The translations under genes and the position numbers were made by a program. Below, piece by piece: positions 10,851 to 22,565 of a DNA stretch of 64,000 nt. Position 1 is the first letter of the stretch; the number at the start of each line of letters is the position of its first letter. A model generated the notes under the pieces. That model was not told where the DNA came from. It made no database searches and was given only the letters and a program-made list of their open reading frames with translations. Origin of the DNA: Posidonia oceanica (taxonomy: Eukaryota > Streptophyta > Magnoliopsida > Alismatales > Posidoniaceae); assembly GCA_037176725.1 (NCBI GenBank), contig JAZBRS010000059.1:8915001-8979000 (forward strand), read 5' to 3'.

Positions 10851-12689
10851 CATTTACTGCCCGTCTCCTCGCCGGCCGCCTCTCCATCAACTGCAGTGCT
10901 CGCGTCGGTGGGGATTTGAATCCACAAGCGCGCTCAGCAGCTTCAAGTCCCCTGTTAAAGCCTCAGTCCTCCTCCTCCTTCCAGCACCTTTTAGCACCCT
11001 GAGAGAGAGAGCACCCTGAGAGCAAGAGAGCCTCCAATTCTCCTCCTCTTCCTCTGCCAGAGATCAGACCTCTTCCTCCTCTTCCTTTCCATCTGAAACC
11101 AGCCTTCATAGCCTAGCAAATCACTCAAAATTCATCCCCCAATCTCACCCAAACCTCTAGCATCCTTCTCCTTCCTTCCACGCCCGAAACTATCCCAGCA
11201 TTTCCCCCCAATCATCTGAAAATCCACAACAGAACCCAACACCACCCCTTCCAGAATTCCCAACACCACAGGCCTCCATTTCGTCCCAAAATCTACCCCG
11301 TAACTCCCTGAAACACCACCTTCCTAAACCACCCAAGCATCACCCTCAGTTCTTACCACAGACCAAACCCACCACAGCAAACACTTAGCCACCTTCTGAT
11401 CAGAAAATCCACCCGACAGCCATCTCCCTTTCCAGCAACCCACGGCCCAATTTAACCCTCCAGAACCCTTCACCTAACCTCCAGAAGTCTGCCGGAAGCC
11501 TCCATCTGGCCTGAGGAGCAACAGACCTCACCCCCCACCTCAGGCGACCAGCAGTACACCCAAAATCATCATTCGTCGCACCGGTCGTCGAAGCTTCGCT
11601 CCAACCATTCAGCAAGCTCCGGAGGACTCCACGGAGTAGTTCCAAGCGCCCGCGAGCCACTGACGATGCCTCCATCAGCCGGACGAACACCGCCGGTCTC
11701 TGCTGAAACAGCTCGCGTCGGGGGGACACTCCAGCCAGCGAACCAGGTATTTCTCTTCACCGGTAGACTAGTTCTCTCCTCCTCTTGCTTTTCCACCCCT
11801 CAGATAGGGGTTTCCCTTCTCCTCACGCCGGGTCAGCACCGCCGCTGACCCGTCTTCTCCGGCGAGCTCCGAGCTCGCCTCGCCGCTCTGGTCAGTAGAA
11901 CGCTCCTCCGTCGATCGCATGAGCTCCGCGCAGTCCCCAGGAATGCAGCCATGCCCTCAGATCCCTCCGGTGACGCTCCGATCACCCGCTCCGCCTCCGG
12001 ACACTCTGTAGACCTCCGTCGTCGTCTCCGGTCATCTTCAGGCCGTGTCAACGCCCGCCGACGCAGCCCAGACCTCCGTGCAGCTCTGGAGCAACTTGAA
12101 GTCGCTTCTGCGCCGCACCAGCAGCCCCTATCTCCTTCTCCGGGCACTGGTAGCTTTTGCTACAGTGCCTGGCTTTTTTCCTTCCATTACTGTGCATTTA
12201 TTTTTCCTTACTATGCCTAATTTGCCAAAAATTGCATATTTGCCTTGCTGATTTATTTTATTGCTTTCCAGTCCTGCCATCGTTTAAGAATCATTTAAAC
12301 TTGAATTAAAATCTTATAAAATTGCATGAAAAACCTAAAGTTCTGCTAAATTGCATGTTAATCCAACTGCTGTGTATTTCTTTAAGTTTTATTTTAGTTT
12401 AAGCCCAGCATGTTTTTTTATTTACTTTTTAGTCCTCTGCAGTTACAGCTTTTTTACTTTTCTTTATTTCCAGCCCAGTTATTTATTTTATTTGCGTATT
12501 AGTCCAGTTCCAGTTCATTTAAGTTTCTGTCTTTTACTTTCTAGTCCTGTTACCTTTTTTATTTACATAATGGTCCTGTTGTAGTTCAAATATAGTTTCT
12601 GATCTTTATTTTCCAGTCCAGCATCTTTTTATTTTTGCATGTTAGTCTTCTGGTTGATAATCTCATTTAATCTTCTGTTTTTTACCTTA

Positions 12690-13240
12690 TGAAATTGTAT
12701 TTTAATCCTGATCTTTACTTTAGTTGCAATTTAGTCCTCTGATCTGTTGTTAAAGCATTTAATTTCCATCTTTTCCTTACTGCATTGCATTTTCATCCCA
12801 TCTTTCTTCATTTTTGCACTTAGGTCCTTCATCTACATGCACAACATCATTTTTCTTGCATTTTATTTTATAAAATTGCATTTTAACTCCTGCATGTTTC
12901 AAAATTACCCTTTAGTCCTCTACATGTTTACACAGAGCATTCAAAAGCATATTTTACCCTATAAAATTGCATTTTAGCCCTTACATGTTTTAAAATTGCA
13001 CATAGGTCCTCTGCATGTTTATAGAACTCATTTTTCAGCATATTTTTCCTTATAAAATTGCATTTTAGCCCCTGCATATTTTCAAATTGCATGTTAGTCC
13101 ATCACATGTTTTCAAAACTCATTTAAATGCATGTTTTCCTTATTAAATTGCATTTCAGACCCTGCATTTTGTTTTAATTGCATTCAGACCCTCAAGTTTT
13201 CAAAAACCTTGCATACAAGCCCCTAACTTTTCAAAATCTT
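12690..13240 (+). repeat. About 90 bp tandem repeat in LTR-A, diverged
   Basis: CTTATAAAATTGCATTTTAG recurs with spacings of 91, 90 and 90 bases (12871, 12962, 13052, 13142). Each copy is followed by CCCCTGCATGTTTT-like text and a second half with TTAGTCC. More diverged copies extend left to about 12690. Confidence 0.8.
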
Positions 13241-14064
13241 TGTATTTAGGTCCTTAACTTTTTCAAAACTTGCATTTAGGTCCTTAAGTTTTCTAAAACA
13301 CCTTTCTTAGGTTCTTTTCTTGCATTTTTGCATGCATTGCACCCCATGTATCTTTGCATTTAGCACTTTTTGCACACACTTAAGCACTCCTAACTCCCAT
13401 TTATGTGGGAGGACCTGTTTTGCACTCCCCTAGGACCTTTTTTACACTTAGATCCATTCTTCTCCCCTGTTCTTGGCCCTTCTGTCTTGAAGCCTGCATA
13501 TCTTCTGATCGGGCCGTCCGATCTTCTCAATTAAGCTACCTGGACGACCCCGGTGGAACGCACTTCAATGCAGACCAAGCACTTCTCAGATCAGGCTTCA
13601 GATCTCCAAGGTAAGTCCTCCTGAACTTCTGCACAGTACTTCATTTGCACACTATTTGCATTGCATGCATTGTTTTTGCATTCTGTTTTCTCAAGAATGT
13701 AGACTAGGACTTCCTCTTCTCCCCTATCAATTCTATCTCCCCTTTTCGCGTACTCTCAGTGTTTTGGGTCGAGTTTCCCATGGATTCACTACTAATTGCG
13801 ACTTTCTTCCTCATTTTCCACGATCCGATCGCACCGCGAGCTTTTGGCAGCGTGCGAGACATATCGTGGGACACTTTGGTGGGAAACAGTCACAGAACAG
13901 TGGTGATCTTTCCACTTGCTTCCTTTCCCCTTTGTAGGTCTTCACACCTACATTGTGTGGCGTTTAAATGGTGTTGGTTCTCATATTCACACTGTTTGCC
14001 TCCCCTTTGCTTCTCTTGCTCTTCCTCTTTACATCTGCATCTGCATGGCTTTGTCGATGATTTA

Positions 14065-14430
14065 TTTCGCTTGCTTTGGCACCGTTTTGCATGTCTGCTT
14101 TATTTCTTGCACCGTTTTGCGTGCTGATTTTGTTTCTCGCATCCTTTTGCATCCTGCCTTTGTTTTTCGCATCGTTTTGCGTGCTCACTTCGCTTTTGGC
14201 ACCGTTTCGCGTGTCCGCTTTGTTTTTTGCACCTTTTTGCGTGCCGCTTTATTTTTCACACCGTTTTGCGTGCTCGCTTCGCTTTTGGCACCGTTTCACG
14301 TGCCCGCTTTGTTTCTTGCTCCGTTTTGCGTACTGACTTTGTTTCTTACACCATTTTGCGTACTGATCTTGTTTTCCCGCATCGTTTTGCGTGCTGCTTT
14401 TTCTGTCGCACCATTTTGCGTGTTATACGC
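14065..14430 (+). repeat. 30 bp tandem repeat in LTR-A, about 12 copies
   Basis: The unit is approximately TTGCACCGTTTTGCGTGCTG followed by ACTTTGTTTC. Starts at 14107, 14137, 14167 and 14197 give an exact 30-base period. Because 30 is divisible by three, all frames stay open and create spurious cysteine-rich ORFs. Confidence 0.9.
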
Positions 14431-15125
14431 TGTTTTCTCTTGCATGTCGCCTGCATCGCTTGGTTTTATCGATGTTTTGTTCTTTCGCCTGCATTTGCAT
14501 ATAGGGCAGTGATGCTTACTGCCTGGAGTTCTCACGGACCAGGGTTCGCCCGGTTCGGAACACAGACAACAATGCTGAGTGCTTAGACTGCACGTTTATT
14601 TCCTTGCATTGCATTCCATCACTTAGAGCACACTTATGAGCATCTAATTAGACATTCATTGGCACTTAGGCATTCAAATCTGCATTTCCCTGCGTATGCG
14701 AGCGTATGCCTAGAAAGACCGATTCTCGGGCGTGTCGGGGGTGCCTAACACCTTCCCCGCACGTAACAGGAGTCCTTGCCCAGTCTTTTGGCCCGTAATG
14801 ACCATATTGCCTTTATCCTAGGCATGAGTCATATCATTTGCATTCATTTGCATCTCATTTCTTTTGCATTGCATTACATCTTTTGCTTGGTTTTGCGTGT
14901 TTATTCACGCATTTCCCCGATTTTCCTTGTCTTCCGATAATAGACACGGTGGCGACTTTGATTTGTCTTATCTTATTCTTTTCTTTTCTTTTTTCCCTAC
15001 TTTAAGTGTTTTCGAGTTGAGCCTTCCTCCTCGGACATAGCTGCTAATAGTGAACCTGATTCTTATCGGTGCACGTGAGCTTTTGGCAGTGTGCATGAAC
15101 GATCTGAACAACGGGATTACTACAG

Positions 15126-15145
15126 TGGCGACTCCGCTGGGGACA
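15126..15145 (+). promoter_or_regulatory. Primer-binding-like site after LTR-A
   Basis: TGGCGACTCCGCTGGGGACA follows the LTR end by one base. This sequence type regularly follows Tat LTRs. A shortened version, TGGCGACTTTG, occurs at about 14950, and TGGCGATTAC follows the other Tat-like LTR at 26268. Which tRNA primes here is not determined. Confidence 0.55.
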
Positions 15146-16460
15146 CTAGACTCCGGCTTTTGCTTTGGCTTTTCGCTCGCCCGCTTTCGCATCTTTGCTT
15201 GCCTTTGTCTACCCCTTTTGCCTGTTTTGTTTGCTCTTCTGTGCTAAATCCTAGCGAGTCGCGCTTATGGCTACTCTACTTAGGTTTTGCACTAGCCTCG
15301 TCTGCTCTGCCTTGGCATTTGCTTTACCTTGCTCTGCTTTGTCTCTGTTGCTTGTTTACTTGCTTTGTTCTTTGCTTCTGCCCTTATCTGCTTTACTGTT
15401 TACCTGTCTTTACCTTCTTTATCTTATTTGCTTATTACTGCTTTATTTCTTGCACAATGCATGTCTACATACTTGTTTGGCAACAATGCATGCTTTTTGA
15501 ATGATGAACGCCTTCTTTTACACACTTGGTATGCCACTACACACGCACATATCCTGTGTACATGTCTTTTGACATGATGAATGCTTTCCCTTCACTATCA
15601 TGCTCACAAACACCTGCACATGCCATGCACTTGCCTTTTGCAATGTTGTGTGTTGTTTGCTGCCATATTTGGTTGATTTTCTTCCCTTTTGCACATGACA
15701 TGCCTAGGATAGTAGAGACTGATTGCTTTCCTTGTGGCTAACTAAAAATGGCAAGTCAAAGAACTTCTAGGAGCAACTAGAGACTTCAAACAATCCTGCA
15801 CTCCCTTGGATTAATAAAACGCGCAAGATAAAAAACTCTAAGCATTTGCATAAGCATCATATAGGACATGCATTCTTCTCATCTGAGTCCACCTACTAGT
15901 CTGCGAAGGATGGTTCCGACCTCTTGTTCCACTGCTTCTGGCATGGCCCAAGTCAGTCGGTTTGTCGCCCTTGTCCAGGGGTCGTGTCGGTGCTACTGGA
16001 GGGTACTACCCACGCTTTTGGTGGGGTTAGGGCCACCAACGCACCACCCTGTTATTTCCTCAGCTCTGGCTAGGAGTTCGATAGGGGACCTACTTTTTCT
16101 GACCTGAGTCGGTGACCCGTACACCTAGGGATACCCGAAGTAGATCATCTACTAGGATACACTAGATAGGTGAGGGGGGCATGCTAGAAAGCATACATAT
16201 CATTCATGCCATCTAACTTAACTCATTTGCATCTGTCTTTCAGTTTCTAATCCCTGTTTCCTTATGTTTGTGTCAGCAGTGATCGGTAAGCGAGTTCCCT
16301 TGCTGGAGCTTGAGTACTGTCCCCTTCTGACACCCCTGTTGCGACCTTTGTTTGCGACCATTCCCCTTCTGAACTATCCGCATTTGCAACAATAGCTCCT
16401 ACTAGGACTCGCCCTCTTCATCCCTATCGCAGCTCTATTCTCACTCGCTTTAGGTCAGCA
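15146..16460 (+). other. Leader of the second Tat copy, no gene seen
   Basis: Untranslated sequence lies between the primer-binding site and the gag ATG. It is pyrimidine-rich at first, then mixed. No conserved protein is visible on either strand. Confidence 0.5.
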
Positions 16461-19160
16461 ATGGCCCAGTACGTTAGTGAGCCTCTCTTTACTCTTGTCA
16501 CGGAGGGTGTTTCCGCTTCGGCCCCTCCTGTTGCTCCTTCAGTCCCCTTTGTTCCTCCTCTGACGCCAGGGTTTCCTCCCCTGACGCCTCTGGTTTCTTA
16601 GTTTGTCCTGGGACATTGGCAAGCATCTATTCCTCCAGATCCGGTCGCCGAGTCTATCTTGATGACCGTTACTCGCGTTTCGGAGACGCCATTGGCCCCT
16701 CCTTCCCAGGGATACGTCACCATTGACATCCCTTCTACCGCTGCTGCGACTCTCACTGTAGGACCTGTTCCTTCCGGACAGTCTATGTCCGTGCCGTTTG
16801 CTTCTCAACCCTCATCGGCACTGCACTTCAGCGTTCCCGCTGACGGGACACCTGAGGCACAGTACCAGTACCTAATGGAGCTTGCCCAGAGACTGCAGGG
16901 CATGCCTCTATTGGTTCGTCCCTCCTTCACTCCTATCACTTCTGAGGTTCCTTTGAGGCCAGTTTCTGCATATCATGCATTTGCTGCTACACCTCCGCCT
17001 TGACCATCGTCTCAACTGCTCACGGTTCCGACGATGGGGGCCCGTTTGCCGCCTCCTTCTGCACAACACATGGCACAACATGCACCTCCGCCCCCTGGTG
17101 GCCAGTCCTTTGGGCTGGCTGGAGCCTAGTACCCCACTAGCTCGCTGTCTGGCGCCCCGCCTGGGCAACAACTGGTGCTCCAGCATCCTACCCCTACCAC
17201 AGCACAGCATGTCATCTAACCTCCTCCCTTACATCTGGCCCAGAACCCTGCATACATCCCTGCATACACAGTTCCAGCGCACGGATACGCCATCCATCTA
17301 GCCACTTTAACCATGGATGCTCTACCCTATCAATATGACAATGGGCTTACTATCTACCTCTTCTTCAAGAGCATGGAGCGAGAAGCACTGGGATGGTTCA
17401 ACATGCTCACAGCATATGATCTCAGTGACTTCAAGATGGTTCAGGAAAAATTTCTACTCCAATACGACCATCGCATCTAACACGAGTCTACAATGAGCGA
17501 CCTCCTCGTTGAAAGGATGAAACCTGACGAGGAGTTTGCTACTTTTGCAAGCAGATGGAGAGACATGGTTGCAAGGTCCAAATGCTACATCTCAGAAAGC
17601 CAAGCAGTTGAGGTCATTTCCCGAAACACTACAAGAGCACTCAGAACGGGGCTACTGATTAGTGACCTCCAAACGTACCCTCAACTGTATGAGCGTGCTG
17701 CAAGAATCCTTCGTCACAAAGAGGAGTTACCATTCTTAGAGCTCGAGGGAAGGGTCAAGAAGAAGACTTCTGGCTATATACATGAGGGGATCACTGGTGA
17801 CATAGCCCAGGTTTTAATTCAACAAAAGCAGAAGGGGTAGAGGAATCCCCAATACCAGTCTGGGCAATCATTTCTGGCCCAAGGGCAGCTGACCCAGTAT
17901 CAACCAGAGCAGTATCTGAGCCAACCAGCGCAGTACCAGGGATAGTTAGTATAGCTAGTATAGCACCAACAACAACAGCCACCTGATTACCCGGTACATG
18001 CTCAGCAAGGGTGGACAAACGGTGGATACCAGGGGCAACAGCAGGGGCAGAGGAACTACCATAACGTCCCTCCACCACGAAACTACAAAGGCTCTCAGAG
18101 GTAAAGTTATCCTCCGCTTCCTGAATCAATCCCCGATACATTCAGGATGTTGGCTGAAAGTGGAGATCTGCAGCTCCCCAAGCCTAGGCCAAGTCCTCCT
18201 AATGCCGACATGTCCAAGCGCTGCCCTTATCATCAAAACAATGGGTATACCTTTGAAGAGTGTTTTACCGTTAAAGATAAAATACATAATCTTAATAACA
18301 AGGGTGAAATCTTGTGGTCCGAGCTTAAAGCCAGACTAAAGGCAACTCAAAGGGACCAGCAAGTGATGCATATACAGCAAGAGCCCTTGTTCAACCATCG
18401 AGTGGCTCACGCGGATGCAGAGATCATCCTATCAGCTGCTCGTTCTGAGTTTGCAACAATCCAACATATACAAGCAGACTAGGAACTCACTCCTCCAGAC
18501 CCCAGCCATGAAGGACCGCCATCTAAACCAAACGATAAAGAGCTGCCTGATTCTTATGTGCTCCAGGACTTAACAGAAGAAGGCCGCTCGCCCATTTATG
18601 ATGAGTATACTGACACAAACTGGTGTAATGAGAAGGCAATGGACTCTCAGATGTTCCAGGACCTGATCCAAGAAGATGATGTGTATACTGACTCAGACTG
18701 TGTATGATGTGTATACTGACTCAGACTGGTACGACATGGAGGCTATACTCAACCCGCCTCTTCAAGCAGCACAAGGAAAAGTCAGTCCTCCTCCCAGGCC
18801 ATCGGATCCTACAGAGGGAAGTAAATACACTAGGGGCGGTCATGAGCACGATAGTTAGGGAGAGGTTAATGCAGGGCCTTATAAAGACATTAGCAGTTAC
18901 ATTCCGAGAAGCTCCAATAGAGATGCACATATCAGAAAGGGCGAATGCACTAGGGGCACAGTACAAGAAGCAGGTCAGGATGAGTCCGACTCTGACCCTT
19001 TGAAAGCAAGGACTGGGTGCAAGCCGAAAGAAAGACGAGAAAATGCGCCACAACTACCATAAGCACCTGACTACTCCACACCAGGTGCAGACTTCCGCAG
19101 TCACCCCTTAGGCAAGCCCCCTCATCTGGGGAGGGAGGTGCGAAATTCCATTGAACCTGA
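16461..19160 (+). pseudogene. Tat-type gag, one frame with many stop codons
   Basis: Gag forms the particle of the retrotransposon. The N-terminal third is proline-rich. The capsid-like core lies at about 17320-17760 (FFKSMEREALGWFNML, then RWRDMVARSKCYISESQ). A Q-rich linker (17840-18100) is followed by a zinc-finger-like KRCPYHQNNGYTFEEC (about 18215-18262). One reading frame runs from 16461 to 18704 without an indel but has eleven stops: TAG at 16599, 17127, 17838, 17943, 17952, 17961 and 18480; TAA at 17217, 17478 and 18102; TGA at 17001. A 28-bp duplication at 18678/18706 then shifts the frame. The tail is acidic. Protease and pol do not follow. Confidence 0.8.
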
Positions 19161-19447
19161 CTGAGGGCAGTGGTTAATTCAAACTGAAACTTGTAAATAA
19201 GACATTTTCTTTCCATACTTTGTTTTCCTTTATTTATCTTTGTTTGTCTCTAATGTTAAGTTAGAATATAAGTAATAAAATAAATAATAAAAATGACTGA
19301 TGAGTGTGGGTTACACCTGACAACTTAGAGCACTGAGCGGAATTGCCAAAATATTACCTAAGGTTCCTAAGTAGAGACCGTGACACCTAGGGAAGGTCCA
19401 ACCACTGGCTGTGACAACCTGAAGGCATCTTTAGATCCGTGGGAGTT
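19161..19447 (+). other. Post-gag spacer up to the nested solo LTR
   Basis: AT-rich sequence without coding potential. It is interrupted at 19448 by the solo LTR and resumes at 22644. Confidence 0.5.
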
Positions 19448-19989
19448 TGTAACGATCCGAGTCGCTACCAACACAAACCAAAAGCCCAACAAATTAAAAA
19501 CTTAATTAATTATTACATCAACAGTTAACTACTGGGCTAAACAACAAATATTTCTGCCAGGAACCTGCAGTGGACAGCTACGTGACTCCCACTATATGCA
19601 CTATGACGCCGGACTAGCTAATCATTTGCATCTGCAACTAAAAACCACACAAAGCACACGTGAGTAACCAGAAATCGTCATTTAGCACACACCTCGCAAA
19701 AACCACGCGAGAAATCGGCATAAAAACCTCAAATACGGCACAACCGGTCAAACCCCAAAATCTGGGTCCACAACAATCAATATAATCAATTAAAATACTC
19801 TTCCCAAAGCCAATATGCTAAAACCGGGGAAGACAGGTGTTCACAAAACATTTCACAAACCACGGCCCACCGGCCTAAACCTCGGCACAACTCAAAACCC
19901 TCCAACCTCTCAAGCTGGGAAAACACTCGGCCCACTGGCCAACACAAGGCAGAAATACCTCGTAAACCAAAATCTCAATCAATATAACG

Positions 19990-20255
19990 GCCCACTGGCC
20001 CAGTACTCAAAACCAACACCACACGCCATACATAGGCGGAAAACAACTGGCCCAATATGGCATAAAACTCAAACCAAAACCACACGCCGTAAATAGGTGG
20101 AAAGCATTAGTCCCAATATGACCCAAAACTCAAACCAAAACCACACGCCATAAATAGACGGAAAGCATTAAGCCCAATATGGCCCAAAACTCAAACCAAA
20201 ACCACATGCCGTAAATAGGTGGAAAGTATTAGACCCAATATGGCCCAAACACAGC
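19990..20255 (+). repeat. 61 bp tandem repeat in the solo LTR, 4 copies
   Basis: CAAACCAAAACCACACGCC with TAAATAGGTGGAAAGCATTA and CCCAATATGGCCCAAAACT repeats at 20021, 20082, 20143 and 20204, a period of 61 bases. Confidence 0.9.
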
Positions 20256-20566
20256 AAAGCTCTAGGCCTAATACGGCCAGCAACCACCAAAATACAGCCC
20301 CGTCGGTACAAAATCACAACTGATCGTGTTGCCTAGCGCCAAGCAACTGACCTAGCCTCAAGCAGTAGCCAGGAACTCACCCCTGCAGCTCACTACACTG
20401 CCACGAACACCCGTCTTGTGGAGGAGCGTGTCCGTCCCGGCATCTCGTCACTTGAGACGCCTCAAAAGCGATCCCCACCTGGGAAAGTTACTCACCCCAA
20501 CTGGGCGAGTTGTCCTCAATCAGGACAAACCACAGGGCATGCCTAATATACGGTGACCTCAGCTCA

Positions 20567-20663
20567 GTGCTCCGAACCACTAGAGGCTCCAACCCCTAGG
20601 CTCAGCCAGCACCAGTGCTCCAATCCACTAGAGGCTCTAACCCCTAGGCTCAGCCAGCACCTA
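20567..20663 (+). repeat. Direct duplication of about 48 bp in the solo LTR
   Basis: CAGTGCTCC(G/A)A(A/T)CCACTAGAGGCTC followed by AACCCCTAGGCTCAGCCAGC occurs twice in tandem. Confidence 0.9.
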
Positions 20664-21039
20664 AAACCAGGCGAGTCCCAGTGCCCGTACCAACTAAGGT
20701 ATCACGCCCAGCTACGTAGGAGTATCATACTTCCCGAGTCCACTGCTACGATACCGCTAGGTACAGCCAGCACCCCGATCCCCAAAACCTCAACCCAGGC
20801 GAAGTGTGCGACACACCAGGAATGCCGTCGCGTCCCCAGGTCCAACTAACACAACTCCCAGGTTTTCGGCCACGGAAAACCTCGGCAAAATCATTTGCAA
20901 ACCATCCATATTTTCCTCAAAAATCTCTTTGAAAACATTTATTAATATCATGGGCTAAAGCACAATATGCCCCAAAACCAACTATAGAAACCACATCAGA
21001 AAACAAGCCTGGGAGAGCAACCCAGACCAAAATCGGCAG

Positions 21040-21331
21040 ACTAGAAATCCCATCCCTCGACCGAAAACCCCTGATTCGGTGGAACCAAATCCATCGGTCG
21101 ACCAGTCCGGCACAGGAATCGGCAGACCGATATCCCATCGGTCGACCGAAAATCCCTGATTCGGTGGAACCAAATCCACCGGTCGGACCGATCGAACCAT
21201 GAAAACGGCAGACCGATTGATTTCAGTCGACCGAATTCAGGTTTTGGTCTAACATGAAAACGGGAGACTGGTATGAACCGGTATCCAATTTCCTTCAGAA
21301 ATCGGCATACCGTTCAAAAAACGGCATGCCG
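21040..21331 (+). repeat. Duplicated CGG-N4-CCG motif cluster in the solo LTR
   Basis: Two copies of an approximately 84-bp unit share CCTGATTCGGTGGAACCAAA (about 21070 and 21155). The region is dense in 10-mers of the form CGGNNNNCCG: CGGCAGACCG (21120, 21206), CGGTCGACCG (21139), CGGCATACCG (21303) and CGGCATGCCG (21322). Confidence 0.85.
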
Positions 21332-22565
21332 AACCAGAGCAAGGTAGAAAACTTATAAAACCTACTTAAATCCCAAACCACCCGAATAAAACTCTAAAAC
21401 TAGCATGCCATATACCGGAATCTCCGGAATTCAATAAGGAATGCAACCATACACACATTATGGCATTCCGAGGCATACAACACAAGAAAACACCGGAAAT
21501 TCACATTAAGTCATTTTCTACCAAAAACTCAAATACTATCAAATCCATGCCAAATCAAGCATGCAATATATGAAAACGAGTGTCTCCACTCAAGCAACAC
21601 AATTATATCACATTCGCCTCAATCCAAGGCACAAAACACCAGAATTCACTGGAAAACCATATATAAGCATTTAAGCCGCTTGGGCCATAAATTCGGCCAA
21701 AAACCACATAAAATCCCAAAAATCACTAAATAACTACCATAGCATATAATCATGGCACGGGACATAAGCAAATCATAATCAAGCCATTCTTGAGCATACA
21801 ACTCAAGAAAACACCAAAAATCCACATTTAAGCCATAAGCCAACTTAGGTCGATAAATTCGACTAGAAACCATATAAATCACTAAAAATTGCCAAATCAC
21901 TTCCATGACATTCTATACATGCCAAGAAACACATGCGTATCAATTTTCTAAACATTAGAGCTCCTACGGCGAGGCGTGTACCTTGGGACAGAGGGACAAC
22001 CTCCGTCCTCCAGTGATCCACACGCAACTCCGAGCTCCACGCACCGCTCTCGGGCTCGCCGCTCCACCAAGACGACGACCGGAGCTCGCCGCACCACTGC
22101 TGGTCGCCACCACGCGCTGGCCACCACCTACAGCCACCACCGAGGAGGAGGAAGAAGAAGGGGAGGAAGGGAAGGGGAGAGAGAGATGGAGGAGGAGAGG
22201 GTGGAGGGAGGGGGAGATGAAGATGGGGAGAGGGGGAGGAGGATGCTGCGCCGGCCAAGCTAGGGCACGGTGCGGAGATGAGAGGAGGAAGGGGAGGGAG
22301 GAGCGGGCACGAGCGGGTGGGGGAGAGGGAGGCACGTGTGAGGGAGGGGTGAGGCACGCGTGAGGGGGAGGTGGGGGAAAAGAGAGAGGGAGGCAGAGAG
22401 AGAGAGAGAGAGAAAAGGAGAGAAAGAGAGGGAGAAAGCCAGGGACTAGACCACAATCTGTCCCACCAACCACCACAAGTGGGGTCCACAACAAAACACA
22501 GGTAGAGACCCACACAAATCATAGATGGGGCCCACAACAAAATACAAGTGGGGCCCGCGAGGCTA

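Larger units (their letters stand above)
1..15124 (+). mobile_element. Tat-type Ty3/gypsy LTR retrotransposon, 5' part outside window
   Basis: The element reads pol (1-3634), spacer, extra ORF (5117-6319), satellite-rich 3' region, polypurine tract (8981-8990) and LTR (8991 to about 15124). A second, archaeal-type RNase H behind the usual gypsy RNase H is the hallmark of the Tat/Ogre/Retand group, and an LTR of several kb with tandem repeats in the 3' untranslated region is also usual there. The 5' LTR, leader, gag and protease of this copy lie left of the window. Pol carries at least three frameshifts and several stops, so this copy is not autonomous. Confidence 0.8.
8991..15124 (+). mobile_element. 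Very long Tat/Ogre-type LTR (LTR-A)
   Basis: The LTR starts TGTTGACACCCCATTTTGAC directly after the polypurine tract. A conserved U5-type block, GGGGGTGCCTAACACCTTCC with CCGCACGTAACAGG, lies near 14737-14771. The right end is best placed at ACA (15124), just before TGGCGACTCCGCTGGGGACA. A weaker alternative is 14946, before a second TGGCGACT. Inside are pyrimidine-rich (9400-9655) and A-rich (9655-10440) stretches, a 13-G run (10838-10850), GC-rich sequence (11500-12150) and two tandem-repeat arrays. Long ORFs here are low-complexity artefacts. A decayed copy of the end segment seems to lie at 13755-13900, since both share GAGCTTTTGGCAG. Confidence 0.65.

Noticed and set aside
10445..11002. 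185-codon ORF and overlapping frames in the pyrimidine-rich part of LTR-A
   Set aside because: Phe/Leu/Pro/Ser-only low-complexity translations with no motif. Several frames are open at once, as expected from C/T-rich DNA.
13916..14512. 198-codon cysteine-rich 'membrane protein' ORF
   Set aside because: Produced by the 30-bp minisatellite, which keeps all three frames open.
21863..22540. 225-codon Ser/Pro/Leu-rich ORF on the - strand
   Set aside because: GC-rich low-complexity part of the solo LTR, open in several frames and without known domains.
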